DNA of 64,000 nt, taken from positions 496,001-560,000 of the forward strand of contig CAXXLB010000009.1 in the NCBI GenBank assembly GCA_963664675.2, given 5' to 3'. The notes below the pieces were generated by a model. It saw nothing but the letters and a program-made list of their open reading frames with translations, was not told the DNA's origin and did not search any database. How positions within the stretch are numbered: position 1 is the first letter of the stretch; each line of letters begins with the position of its first letter. The stretch comes from JASGMR01 sp963664675. GTDB lineage: Bacteria; Thermotogota; Thermotogae; Petrotogales; Kosmotogaceae. Below are positions 19,118 through 28,252 of the stretch, one piece after another. The translations under genes and the position numbers were made by a program.

Positions 19118-20083
19118 ATGCCTTTGTTGCAGATGAAAAATATTGATATAAATTATAGAATGAAGAAAAATGAAGTAAAAGCGGTAAGAGATTTTACCCT
19201 TGATATAAATGAAAGAGACATAGTCGGAATAATAGGAGAATCAGGGTCCGGAAAAAGCACCCTTGCTCATGGTCTGATGAGGATTTTACCAAGAAATGGT
19301 TATATGAAGGCTTCTGAGATAAAATTGAACAATAAAGATATCTTGAACATTTCCGATGAAGAATTCAGAGAATTGAGATGGATCGAAATGTCGATTGTCT
19401 TTCAAAAGGCTATGAGTGCCCTCAGTCCCGTACATAAGATCTTCGATCAAATGTACGATGTAGTTTTAGCTCATAAACCTCAGGTATCCAGAAACGAAGC
19501 TGAAGAAAAACTGTCAAAGCTTCTGGAAATTGTTAATCTTCCAAAAAAAACCCTTAACATGTACCCCCATGAACTCAGTGGTGGAATGATGCAAAGGGTT
19601 ATGATTTCTCTAGGATTAGTATTCAATCCCAAACTCGTAATTTTGGATGAAGTAACCACTGCTTTAGATGTTATTACGCAGGGACAGCTTCTTGATGAAA
19701 TAAAAAGACTTGTTGATGACTTCAAATTAACGGTTATGATGATAACTCACGATGTTGGTGTTGTTAATGAAGTCTGTACAAAAATAGCAATCCTATATGC
19801 AGGGGAATTACTGGAATACGGTAATGTTAAAGATATTATCTTTGAACCATTTAATCCATATACTCAGGCTCTTGTAGAATCGCATCCTGATTTGAATCCC
19901 GATGGAGCAACGCTTAAGGGGATTCCGGGGATATTACCGGATCTGATAAATCCCCCGGAATACTGTATATTTTATGATAGATGTAAGTACAGAAAGGATA
20001 TCTGCAAAAAAAGCAAACCCGTATTACAAGACTATAAAGGCAGAAAAGTAAAATGTTTTAGAGTTGGTGAGTTACATGGATAA
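19118..20083 (+). CDS. dppD: Peptide ABC ATPase, DppD type
   Basis: A 321-residue ATPase with Walker A GESGSGKST, signature LSGGMMQRV, Walker B LVILDEVTTALD and H-loop MITHDVG, plus the C-terminal oligopeptide-transporter domain with its cysteines (EYCIFYDRCKYRKDIC). Start ATG 19118 lies just after GGGGGAAAAATA; upstream in-frame starts run back inside dppC and are rejected. Confidence 0.93.
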   Translation: MPLLQMKNIDINYRMKKNEVKAVRDFTLDINERDIVGIIGESGSGKSTLAHGLMRILPRNGYMKASEIKLNNKDILNISDEEFRELRWIEMSIVFQKAMSALSPVHKIFDQMYDVVLAHKPQVSRNEAEEKLSKLLEIVNLPKKTLNMYPHELSGGMMQRVMISLGLVFNPKLVILDEVTTALDVITQGQLLDEIKRLVDDFKLTVMMITHDVGVVNEVCTKIAILYAGELLEYGNVKDIIFEPFNPYTQALVESHPDLNPDGATLKGIPGILPDLINPPEYCIFYDRCKYRKDICKKSKPVLQDYKGRKVKCFRVGELHG

Positions 20084-21038
20084 AAATATTCTGGAAGTAA
20101 AAAATCTAAAAAAATATTTTCCGGTAAGAAAAATGGGAAAAAAGAAATATGTTAAAGCCGTCGACGATCTTAACTTTTCTATTCGCGAAGGAGAGATATT
20201 TGGAGTATTGGGTGAGAGCGGATGTGGAAAATCCACTTTGGGAAGAGTTATCAATAGGCTGGATTTTGAACAGAGTGGAGAAATAACCTTTTTAGATAAT
20301 TCGATTTCCGGAAAGAACTATAAATTTGATAAGAATTTCAGAAAAAAAATGCAAATGATTTTTCAAAATCCTTATGACTCTTTTGATCCCAAAATGCTGA
20401 TTTACAAAAGTATTGAACTACCAATGAAAATAAATGGTATGAATGCTGATGCGGGCAAAAGAATGAATACAATTTTAAAAACTATGAATAATGCAAAACT
20501 TACACCTGCTGAAAGTTTATTGACCAGATATCCACACGAACTCAGCGGAGGACAGCTTCAAAGAATTTCAATCATAAGGTCAATGTTACTGAAGCCAAGG
20601 TTTATCATCGCTGATGAATGTGTATCTATGCTTGATGTTTCTGTAAGGGCAGGGGTGTTGAACTTACTGTTAACGTTCCAGGAAGAACTCAATTCTGCAA
20701 TGCTTTTCATTACACACGATATATCCGTCGCAACTTATATATGTAACAGAATAATGGTACTTTACGCCGGAAAAATCATGGAAATTGCGGAAAGCAAAGA
20801 TATATTGGGTAACCCACTACATCCATATACAAGAGCTTTAGTATCTTATTCACCTATTATAAGTAGAGAAGAAAAAAAGCGTTTCAGGATAACGGGGGAA
20901 GTAGTGACACCAATCGATCCACCGCCAGGATGTAGATTTGCTTCGAGATGTCCTATGGCTAAGGATATCTGTAAAAAAGAGGAACCTGTATTAAAAGAAA
21001 TAGGTAAAAATAGAAAAGTAGCATGTCATTTTGTATAA
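20076..21038 (+). CDS. dppF: Peptide ABC ATPase, DppF type
   Basis: A 320-residue ATPase with Walker A GESGCGKST, signature LSGGQLQRI, Walker B FIIADECVSMLD (note Cys in place of the usual Pro/Ala region) and H-loop FITHDIS, ending with a Cys-rich oligopeptide-type tail (GCRFASRCPMAKDIC). It overlaps dppD by eight bases. ATG 20076 follows GGTGAG; the GTG at 20064 is part of that region. Confidence 0.93.
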   Translation: MDKNILEVKNLKKYFPVRKMGKKKYVKAVDDLNFSIREGEIFGVLGESGCGKSTLGRVINRLDFEQSGEITFLDNSISGKNYKFDKNFRKKMQMIFQNPYDSFDPKMLIYKSIELPMKINGMNADAGKRMNTILKTMNNAKLTPAESLLTRYPHELSGGQLQRISIIRSMLLKPRFIIADECVSMLDVSVRAGVLNLLLTFQEELNSAMLFITHDISVATYICNRIMVLYAGKIMEIAESKDILGNPLHPYTRALVSYSPIISREEKKRFRITGEVVTPIDPPPGCRFASRCPMAKDICKKEEPVLKEIGKNRKVACHFV

Positions 21039-21064
21039 AGAGTGTATAAAGAGGAGGAAAAAAA

Positions 21065-22438
21065 GTGGATTCAATAAAAGAAATAATTAAGAATGTACCG
21101 GATTATAAAACGTTTAAAACTGTAGACGAACTAAATGAATCAAGCAAAAAACTCGCAGAAAAGTATCCTGATATTGTAAAATTCTATCAAATTGGAGAAT
21201 CGATGGCTGGTGATCCAATTTATTGTTTGAAGATTGGAAATGGTTCTAAGTCAATATTGATGTATGGTTTTCCACATCCAAATGAACCCATTGGAAGTAT
21301 GATGCTCGATTATCTGGCAGAGCAATTGGCAGAAAATGAAAATTTCAGAAATCAATTCGGTGATGTGAGCTGGTTTTTAGTGAAGGTTGCAGACAACGAT
21401 GGTGCAAAATTGAACGAAGGGTGGTTTAAAGGCCCATATAGTCCTTTAAACTATGCATTGAATTTTTACAGACCAGCAGGATTTCAACAGGTCGAATGGA
21501 CCTTCCCAATAAAGTATAAAACTCTCGATAACAACGATCCTATTCCTGAAACAAAGGCATTGATGAAGATTATTGAGGAGGAAAAACCAATTTTTATTTA
21601 CAGTCTGCATAATGCCGGCTTCGGCGGAGTTTATAATTATATTTCCGACGATGTTCCATTGCTATATCCAATTTTTGAAAAAGCTTATGAAGATTTGAAT
21701 ATTCCCGCTTCTTTGGGTGAACCGGAAATGCCGTATGCATTGAAATTTGCTGATGCTGTTTATAAAATGCCAACAACAAAAGATACTTACGATTACTACG
21801 AAAAAAATTCGGATAAAGACCCTGCTGAAATACTAGGAAAATCAGGAACGTGCAGTTATGATTATTGTAAACAGTTTAACGACAAAGTTTTAGAACTGGT
21901 TTGTGAAGTACCATATTATTACAATCCAAAGATAGAAGATCTCTCCGAAACCGAATTTGTAAGAAGAGACCTTGTTATGAAAAATTTAGAAAATACTAAG
22001 GAAAATTATGAAAAGATCAAAGAAATTTATCTGCCTCTCAAAGACAAAGTAGTTATAGAATCTCCGCTAGTAGTTGCTTTAAATCATTTTATCGAATCAT
22101 CAGAAAAATATCTTCCCGTTCAGGAAAATTGGGCAAAAACAGCCAAAGAACTGGAAAAGAAAGCAACTGTTGCTGAGGAATTCGATAATGGACCAGTCTC
22201 ACAGACATATAAAATGCTGATTTGGGGAATGCTGAGAAGAATCATGCTCCTGAATTATGAGGCAACCAAAGATGAAGATTGTAAAAAAGCAGCAGAAAAA
22301 GTCTATGAAGAAATGAAAAAAATGAGTGATGAGCTGGATAAAGAGCTTGATTATACGGTAATCCCGATTAAGAAACTCGTTCAAATTCAATTAATGAGTG
22401 GTTTGTATTCCGCATTATATGCTATAGATAAAAATTAA
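21065..22438 (+). CDS. M14-like zinc carboxypeptidase (cytoplasmic)
   Basis: A 457-residue protein with no signal peptide. The M14 zinc site is visible: His71 and Glu74 in GFPHPNEPIG, and His182 in YSLHNAGFGG, with a probable catalytic Glu in ELVCEVPYYYN. The C-terminal third is helical and specific to this subgroup. The GTG start follows GAGGAGG. It is the last gene of the peptide-import operon, so it probably trims imported peptides in the cytosol. Exact specificity is unknown. Confidence 0.85.
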   Translation: MDSIKEIIKNVPDYKTFKTVDELNESSKKLAEKYPDIVKFYQIGESMAGDPIYCLKIGNGSKSILMYGFPHPNEPIGSMMLDYLAEQLAENENFRNQFGDVSWFLVKVADNDGAKLNEGWFKGPYSPLNYALNFYRPAGFQQVEWTFPIKYKTLDNNDPIPETKALMKIIEEEKPIFIYSLHNAGFGGVYNYISDDVPLLYPIFEKAYEDLNIPASLGEPEMPYALKFADAVYKMPTTKDTYDYYEKNSDKDPAEILGKSGTCSYDYCKQFNDKVLELVCEVPYYYNPKIEDLSETEFVRRDLVMKNLENTKENYEKIKEIYLPLKDKVVIESPLVVALNHFIESSEKYLPVQENWAKTAKELEKKATVAEEFDNGPVSQTYKMLIWGMLRRIMLLNYEATKDEDCKKAAEKVYEEMKKMSDELDKELDYTVIPIKKLVQIQLMSGLYSALYAIDKN

Positions 22439-22472
22439 TAATTTTTTCTATTTCTATCGTAATTAATTAATT

Positions 22473-22500
22473 AAAGGCATCTGTAATAGATGCCTTTTTT
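22473..22500 (+). terminator. Terminator of the peptide-import operon
   Basis: AAAGGCATCT-GTAAT-AGATGCCTTT followed by T-tract, 35 bases past the peptidase stop. The A/T flanks make it potentially bidirectional, also ending the convergent lipoprotein gene. Confidence 0.92.
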
Positions 22501-22538
22501 ATCAAAAAAATCTCATTTGATTTTTTTAAAATGCTCTC

Positions 22539-25500
22539 TCAATCTGTATAGCCAACAATCGTATTTGCATGATTTGTGGAAGAAACATCGTAATTTGAAC
22601 TGTTCCAGATATCTTCCGAAGTCAAATTACTGTATTTACCCGCATTGATAGAAATAGAAATCAAATATCCCTGATTGACCAGATCTCTCAGAATATTTAT
22701 ATCATCGTAATCATACACTTTCAAATAATATAAATCTCCCTTTTCATTTCTATATAAAGGTGCTTCTCTCCACGCTTGTTCATCCGGCCAATCGGTACAA
22801 TAGTTCATTGATCCATCGCCAGGTTTGGTTTCATAAGGAAACTTTCCCCAGGAACTCTCACCCGTATTCCAAACTAATTTTATCGCGTCTACATAAGAAG
22901 CTCCACCATCTTTACCATTATTTATCTGGTTGTAGATAAAGTTCGGACTCAATATTTTATCCTGATAACTGGATGTTGGACTTCCATAATATCCACCCTC
23001 CCAGTTTGCATCACTTAAATCCCAACCATATTTTTGAGCATTATAATATGTATTGGTGTAATAACCAACCGACCAGGCCACACATGACCCTACATTAGCT
23101 TGGTTACCAATGGGAGGAAAATATTGAGTATCTGAATTATCAACACTCGATGGAAGAGAATCGAAATTTTCATCTTTTATACCAATTATTTTTTCCGCAT
23201 TACTTTTCAACCATTCAATATCATCATCAGTAAATGATTTAAGACCCGTACCATATTCATTTACTATTTCATTTGAACTATCTATTTCTTCTATATCTTC
23301 ATTTCCAATCTTTTCAGTAATATACCTTGAAGAATAAATTTCTTCACTGTTATATAAGGTATTAGAACCTAATTGTACATCTATGATTGTAACAACTGTG
23401 TCATCATAATTGGAAGTATTTACCGGCAATCCTTCGGCAACATATATTTCATCAGGGTCACTCAGACTATAACTATCATAATATTCAATTGCAAAATATT
23501 CAACGGTACCAATATAACTTCCTCCCCCATCATAAACCTTTAAATATACATCATCGTCAATTGGAAGCAGCTCCGTTATATCCAATACCATTTTGTTATC
23601 AGGATAGGAATAATCTCCTCCATTCAGAAGATAGGGCGAAAATTCCTTTTCTTTACCGGGATGATCGGGATCTCCAACCCCAATATATACTTCCGTATCA
23701 CCTCTTTCAGGATGCTCCAATTCAAAAACAGCGATACATCTCGGCTCCATTGTAAAGTCGGGAGTCAGAATATACGTTCTGACATTATTCTGAATCATCG
23801 CCTCATAAGTAATATACAAGAGACCGTCATCTACATTTTCCCAGCCACCGACTCCCCATGAATTTGCCACTTTAAACATTCCGGATTCAAGATTGATATA
23901 CTCAAAACTCCAGGAAATGATGTTTGAATAATCGAGATCATCATCCTTCGCTCTCACTTCAAACGTATGTTCTCCTTTGGTTATCGACGACCATGTATAT
24001 TGAGTGTTCGTCAATTCCTCCCATGAACCGCTGTCTTTTCTGTATTCATATCCAACGATCGTTCCATCAGAATCACTCGCGGACCATTTGAAAGTCTGAC
24101 TGCTTCCATCGACAACTCCACTGGGACCACTCATCTTTGAAATGGTCGGTGGGACATTGGGGATTTTCAAAAATACCGCTGTTATCACTTTGTTAGAATT
24201 TATATCAATTGATAAAGGATTCTCACTTCCCGTTTCATCATCTTTCCATTCGGAAAAATACCATTCATCTTCCGGTGTGGCCTCTATCTGAACAGTTTCT
24301 CCATCGAAGTATTCGGATTTATCCGGTGTTTTGCTGACAGAACCATTCCCCTGAACATCGACCGTCAAAGTAAATTTATCAAGGGGTAACTGATTGAAAA
24401 TCGCCGTGATCACTTTTTCTCTGTCCATAATTATTTCAACTGGATTGTCCGTACTCGATGCATCGCCTTCCCAGTGGTCAAACTCATAACCGTATTCGGG
24501 TTCGACACTCACCTGTACGATTGAACTGTATTCATACTTCGACTTATAAGGATTTTTCGTTACGTTTCCATATTCCGAATTCACAGTCAATGCATATTCA
24601 TTTATCGTGAACAGAGCTTCTATATCTCTTTCTTCATATATGGCAATTTTTGAAATGGGTTCCGGAGAAACCAACTTACCATCTTCATACCAGCCGATAA
24701 AACTCCATCCCTCATCAGGAGTGGCCATCAAAGTTATTTCTTCTCCATAATAGTAAACAGATTCATCCGGACTTTTTGAAATTTCTCCGTTTCCTTCTTT
24801 TGAAAAATTGAAACTAAAACTTTTTTTCTCAAAAACTGCTGTTGCCTCTTTCGTTTCGCTCATAGTAATTGTGGTTACATCATTGTCCAAATCAGTAACA
24901 TCTCCTACCCAATTGGAAAATTCCCACCCTTCATCTTCCAGAGCGGTTAAAGTAACAACATTTCCGAATTCGTACATCGCCTTATCGGGAACTTTGGTCA
25001 CTGTACCTTCACCAGAAACATTAATATTCAAATAATAATCATTAATTGTAAAAAGCGCCCATAATTCCCCCGATTCAGTTAACAATATTTTTTCAGATGA
25101 ATTCAATGAAAGTCTATCTCCATTTTCATACCAGCCATCGAAACTCCAACCTTCATCAGGGGTGGCTGTTATAGTAATCTCCGTTCCATGATCGTATTCA
25201 GATAAATCGGGAGTTTTTGAGACTTCTCCATTACCTGTAGCATTGAGGCTGAACGTATATTCATTAATTTCAAAATTGACTGTGATCTCTCTATCCGAAT
25301 CCATTAAAACTGTATCGGGATTTTTTTCTCCTTCAAGATCCCCTGTCCAACTAACAAAATGATACCCATCATCAGACACCGCCTCCAATTCAACTGTGGT
25401 ACCGTGTTCATAGGTATCTCTATCAGGATCTTTTATAACCGAACCATTTTCCGAATTCACTATTAAGGTATATTCATCAATAGTGAAAAGAGCATAAATA

Positions 25501-25985
25501 TTTCTTTCTTCCAGGATTTCTATTTCAAGGGGATTTTCTACCGATATCTTTGCATCATTCTCATACCAGCCTGTAAAACTCCAGCCTTCATCCGGTGTTG
25601 CAGTCAGAGTTATCTCATCACCATAATAGTAAGTGGATTCGTCCGGGTTTTTTGTGATTTCTCCATTTCCCTGAGAAGAGAGGGTCATTGAAAATTCTTT
25701 TATGACAAAGTAAGCTTTTACAGATTTATTAGAATCTATCTTAAGATAAGCGGGATTAGTATCACCCTCTAAATCTCCTTCCCATTTTTCGAAATACCAT
25801 CCTTCATCGGAAATGGCCTCAACTGTGATTTCTTCATTTAACACATAACTTTCTTTCGACGGGCTTAAAGTTATCTCGCCATTACCAACAACTTCCGTCG
25901 AAACATCGAACGTGAAAAGAGGACACCCGACCAAAAAAAACAGAACAAAAAAAATAACAGAAAATAAAAATACAAATTTTCTCAT
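22539..25985 (-). CDS. Repeat-bearing lipoprotein with a circularly permuted papain-like (C1) peptidase domain
   Basis: A 1148-residue surface lipoprotein. The lipobox LVGC puts the lipidated Cys at residue 21. Residues about 25-611 are eight InlB/bacterial-type repeats; about 612-698 is an Ig-like domain. Then comes FKVANSWGVGGWEN (Asn708), which looks exactly like the C-terminal catalytic Asn strand of papains, a beta domain (about 735-840) and a linker. Only after this come the N-terminal papain elements: PPIGNQANVGSCVAWS with oxyanion Gln962 and nucleophile Cys968 (spacing 6, as in papain), and finally NHANTIVGYTD with His1139, ending the protein at residue 1148. Normal C1 order is Gln-Cys-His-Asn; here it is Asn-Gln-Cys-His, with the break in the loop between the His and Asn strands. 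It could be an active permuted enzyme, an intermolecularly complemented one, or a remnant of a tandem duplication. Confidence 0.85.
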   Translation of the reverse strand: MRKFVFLFSVIFFVLFFLVGCPLFTFDVSTEVVGNGEITLSPSKESYVLNEEITVEAISDEGWYFEKWEGDLEGDTNPAYLKIDSNKSVKAYFVIKEFSMTLSSQGNGEITKNPDESTYYYGDEITLTATPDEGWSFTGWYENDAKISVENPLEIEILEERNIYALFTIDEYTLIVNSENGSVIKDPDRDTYEHGTTVELEAVSDDGYHFVSWTGDLEGEKNPDTVLMDSDREITVNFEINEYTFSLNATGNGEVSKTPDLSEYDHGTEITITATPDEGWSFDGWYENGDRLSLNSSEKILLTESGELWALFTINDYYLNINVSGEGTVTKVPDKAMYEFGNVVTLTALEDEGWEFSNWVGDVTDLDNDVTTITMSETKEATAVFEKKSFSFNFSKEGNGEISKSPDESVYYYGEEITLMATPDEGWSFIGWYEDGKLVSPEPISKIAIYEERDIEALFTINEYALTVNSEYGNVTKNPYKSKYEYSSIVQVSVEPEYGYEFDHWEGDASSTDNPVEIIMDREKVITAIFNQLPLDKFTLTVDVQGNGSVSKTPDKSEYFDGETVQIEATPEDEWYFSEWKDDETGSENPLSIDINSNKVITAVFLKIPNVPPTISKMSGPSGVVDGSSQTFKWSASDSDGTIVGYEYRKDSGSWEELTNTQYTWSSITKGEHTFEVRAKDDDLDYSNIISWSFEYINLESGMFKVANSWGVGGWENVDDGLLYITYEAMIQNNVRTYILTPDFTMEPRCIAVFELEHPERGDTEVYIGVGDPDHPGKEKEFSPYLLNGGDYSYPDNKMVLDITELLPIDDDVYLKVYDGGGSYIGTVEYFAIEYYDSYSLSDPDEIYVAEGLPVNTSNYDDTVVTIIDVQLGSNTLYNSEEIYSSRYITEKIGNEDIEEIDSSNEIVNEYGTGLKSFTDDDIEWLKSNAEKIIGIKDENFDSLPSSVDNSDTQYFPPIGNQANVGSCVAWSVGYYTNTYYNAQKYGWDLSDANWEGGYYGSPTSSYQDKILSPNFIYNQINNGKDGGASYVDAIKLVWNTGESSWGKFPYETKPGDGSMNYCTDWPDEQAWREAPLYRNEKGDLYYLKVYDYDDINILRDLVNQGYLISISINAGKYSNLTSEDIWNSSNYDVSSTNHANTIVGYTD
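24153..25913 (-). repeat. Eight tandem ~72-residue InlB-type repeats in two alternating subtypes
   Basis: Each repeat runs from a strand like FTLTV through GNGEI..P..S.Y..G..V to W.GD and a final AVF. Repeats 2, 4 and 6 share a GWYE subtype (ATPDEGWSF then GWYE); repeats 1, 3, 5, 7 and 8 share the WEGD/NP subtype. The pattern A-B-A-B-A-B-A-A suggests growth by duplication of a two-repeat unit. Confidence 0.85.
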
Positions 25986-26312
25986 ATAAATTCACCTTTG
26001 CCGTTAAAATAATCTTTTTATATTGATCTTCATCACAAAAATCAATACTATATACTTATATTATAATTCATCTCTGCACAATTTTTATCTATTATAAGAA
26101 AAGCAAGAATAAGCAAATTCCTTTTTAAATTTTTTAATTCTTTATTCATCATAATTATTAAAAAATAGAGGTGGTTCCTTTTGCACACAATAAAAACCTT
26201 TCCGGAAAAAATTTTCTAATTCTTCTCTGGAAATAACATCAAAATTATACAATTACAAAATATTGTAGTAATAATTACTAAAACCACAAAATAAGCATAA
26301 TGATAAAAATTT
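25986..26312. other. AT-rich intergenic region
   Basis: Upstream of the lipoprotein gene. It is very AT-rich and holds several TATAAT-like words (for example near 26060) but no convincing spaced promoter, hairpin or gene could be fixed. Confidence 0.5.
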
Positions 26313-26477
26313 TTATTCTAAATTATCTATACAAATAAAAGCAAATTGATTATACTTTTCTTCTTCACTGGAATATTCTAAAAAGTAGGGATCAAAAAGA
26401 TATTTATCATTTTTTTCTGTAGATTTGTCCTTTAAACCGCTTCCCGGATCTGACGATCTTATTTTTTTCTTTTCCAT
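26313..26477 (-). CDS. Possible 54-residue small protein
   Basis: ATG at 26477 opens a 54-codon frame, MEKKKIRSSDPGSG to FICIDNLE, preceded by AGGGGAAAGAG. It is highly charged at the N-terminus and richer in aromatic residues later (DPYFLEY, YNQFAF). No family is recognised. Composition looks protein-like rather than random, but the length leaves it uncertain. Confidence 0.4.
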   Translation of the reverse strand: MEKKKIRSSDPGSGLKDKSTEKNDKYLFDPYFLEYSSEEEKYNQFAFICIDNLE

Positions 26478-26537
26478 CTCTTTCCCCTAAAGGTGAGTGC
26501 TAAAATTATACCTGAAAAAAATACTTAAAGCAAACAA

Positions 26538-26565
26538 AACAGGAGAATCCTGGTATTCTCCTGTT
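26538..26565 (-). terminator. Terminator of the proline-oxidation operon
   Basis: AACAGGAGAAT pairs perfectly with ATTCTCCTGTT around a six-base loop, and on the minus strand TTGTTT follows. It lies 28 bases past the aldehyde dehydrogenase stop. Confidence 0.85.
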
Positions 26566-26592
26566 AAAAATCTTACTTAATATACTTTATTT

Positions 26593-28215
26593 TTATTCCA
26601 TGTAAGAATATTTGTAACATTTTGATGGAATAAAATTCTCCTTTATTGATCTCATTGAAACCCATCTCAACAGATTAACCGAACTTCCAGCCTTATCATT
26701 GGTACCAGAAGCTCTCGCCCCCCCAAATGGCTGTTGCCCGACTACTGCTCCTGTTGGCTTATCGTTTATATAAAAATTGCCTGCAGCGTCTCTTAAAATA
26801 TCCATTGCCCTTCTGATTGCAAATCTATCTTTTGCAAAAATCGAGCCCGTCAAAGCGTAAGGGGAAGTTTCGTTACAGAGATGGAGGGTTTCTTCATACT
26901 TTTTCTGATCGTAGACGAAGATCGTCATAACGGGACCGAATATCTCTTCCTGCATTGTCTTGAATTTTGGATTAGTCGTCAATATGATGGTGGGTTCAAT
27001 AAAATATCCCTTCGAATTGTCACAATTCCCCCCACATAAAATTTTCGCATCATTTGATTCTTTTGCATAATCGATGTAAGCCTTTATAGTATCGAATGCA
27101 TTTTTATCTATGACGGCAGACATAAAATTTGTGAAATCTGAAGGGTTTCCCATTTTTATCCCTTTTGTTTGTTCAATAAGATCATCTTTTATTTCACTCC
27201 ATACATTCTGCGGTATATAAGAACGTGATGCTGCAGAACATTTCTGTCCCTGAAATTCAAAAGCGCCTCTTATAATGGCTGTTTTCAGTACTTCTCTATC
27301 GACCGATTCGTGTACAAAAATGAAATCTTTACCGCCTGTTTCCCCAACGATCCTTGGGTAAGATTTATATTTCTCTATATTCGTACCGACCGTTCTCCAC
27401 ATATTCTGAAATACGGCTGTCGAGCCGGTGAAATGTATTCCCGCAAGATCAGGATCATTAAGAACTAATTTCCCTACTTCAGAACCTCTTCCTGGAATAA
27501 AATTAATAACACCGCCCGGTAATCCCGCCTCCTGCAGTAATTTCATCATGAAGTACGAAGAATAAACCGCAGTCGAAGCAGGTTTCCAAAGAACAGTGTT
27601 TCCCATTATTGCCGGGGAAGTCGGAAGGTTTCCCCCGATAGATGTGAAATTGAATGGTGTTACAGCAAAAACAAAACCCTCAAGCGGCCTGTATTCAAGA
27701 GTGTTCCATACTCCCCTGGAAGAGTCGGGTTGATTTTTATATATTTCGGACATGTAATATGTATTAAACCGCCAGAAATCTATTATTTCACATGCAGAAT
27801 CTATTTCCGCCTGAAATACCGTTTTGCTCTGCCCCAACATCGTTGAGGCGTTCAATGTACTCCTCCATGATGTTGAAAGCAGATCGGCAGCTTTTTTGAA
27901 TATAGATGCTCTGTCCACCCATGTCAATTCATTCCAGGTTTTTTTTGCTTCCAGAGCACATGCAATAGCTTCTTTTATTTCCTTTTCTCCAACTTTATGG
28001 TATTTTGCCAGAACATGAGAATGATCATGCGGCATTACACAGTTCGCAGTATTTCCAGTTCTGACTTCCCTGCCACCTATGATTGCAGGAATATCTATAA
28101 CTTTACCACTCAATTCTTCCAGTTTCTCTTCGAGTTCCTTTCTTTCCTTTGATTCCTTTAAGTAAGATAGGATTGCTTCATTTTCAGGTTTTTCGATAAA
28201 AGGAAATCCGTTCAT
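26593..28215 (-). CDS. L-glutamate gamma-semialdehyde (1-pyrroline-5-carboxylate) dehydrogenase
   Basis: A 540-residue aldehyde dehydrogenase of the P5C dehydrogenase branch. Glu292 in GETGGKDF and the nucleophile Cys326 in FQGQKCSAASR are in place, with NAD-binding FTGSTAVFQ and substrate region VTPFNFTSIGGNLP. It oxidises glutamate semialdehyde to glutamate with NAD+. The length and motifs fit the stand-alone type rather than PutA fusions. It is the last gene of an operon encoding a proline-oxidising flavoprotein complex, which explains the source of P5C. Confidence 0.92.
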   Translation of the reverse strand: MNGFPFIEKPENEAILSYLKESKERKELEEKLEELSGKVIDIPAIIGGREVRTGNTANCVMPHDHSHVLAKYHKVGEKEIKEAIACALEAKKTWNELTWVDRASIFKKAADLLSTSWRSTLNASTMLGQSKTVFQAEIDSACEIIDFWRFNTYYMSEIYKNQPDSSRGVWNTLEYRPLEGFVFAVTPFNFTSIGGNLPTSPAIMGNTVLWKPASTAVYSSYFMMKLLQEAGLPGGVINFIPGRGSEVGKLVLNDPDLAGIHFTGSTAVFQNMWRTVGTNIEKYKSYPRIVGETGGKDFIFVHESVDREVLKTAIIRGAFEFQGQKCSAASRSYIPQNVWSEIKDDLIEQTKGIKMGNPSDFTNFMSAVIDKNAFDTIKAYIDYAKESNDAKILCGGNCDNSKGYFIEPTIILTTNPKFKTMQEEIFGPVMTIFVYDQKKYEETLHLCNETSPYALTGSIFAKDRFAIRRAMDILRDAAGNFYINDKPTGAVVGQQPFGGARASGTNDKAGSSVNLLRWVSMRSIKENFIPSKCYKYSYME

Positions 28216-28252
28216 TTTTTAATACCTCCTGTATATAATAATTATTTATTGT

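Noticed and set aside
22501..22538. A frameshift after GYTD that would restore a C-terminal Asn domain of the C1 peptidase
   Set aside because: The other two frames downstream end within a few codons and show no NSWG-like sequence before the terminator.
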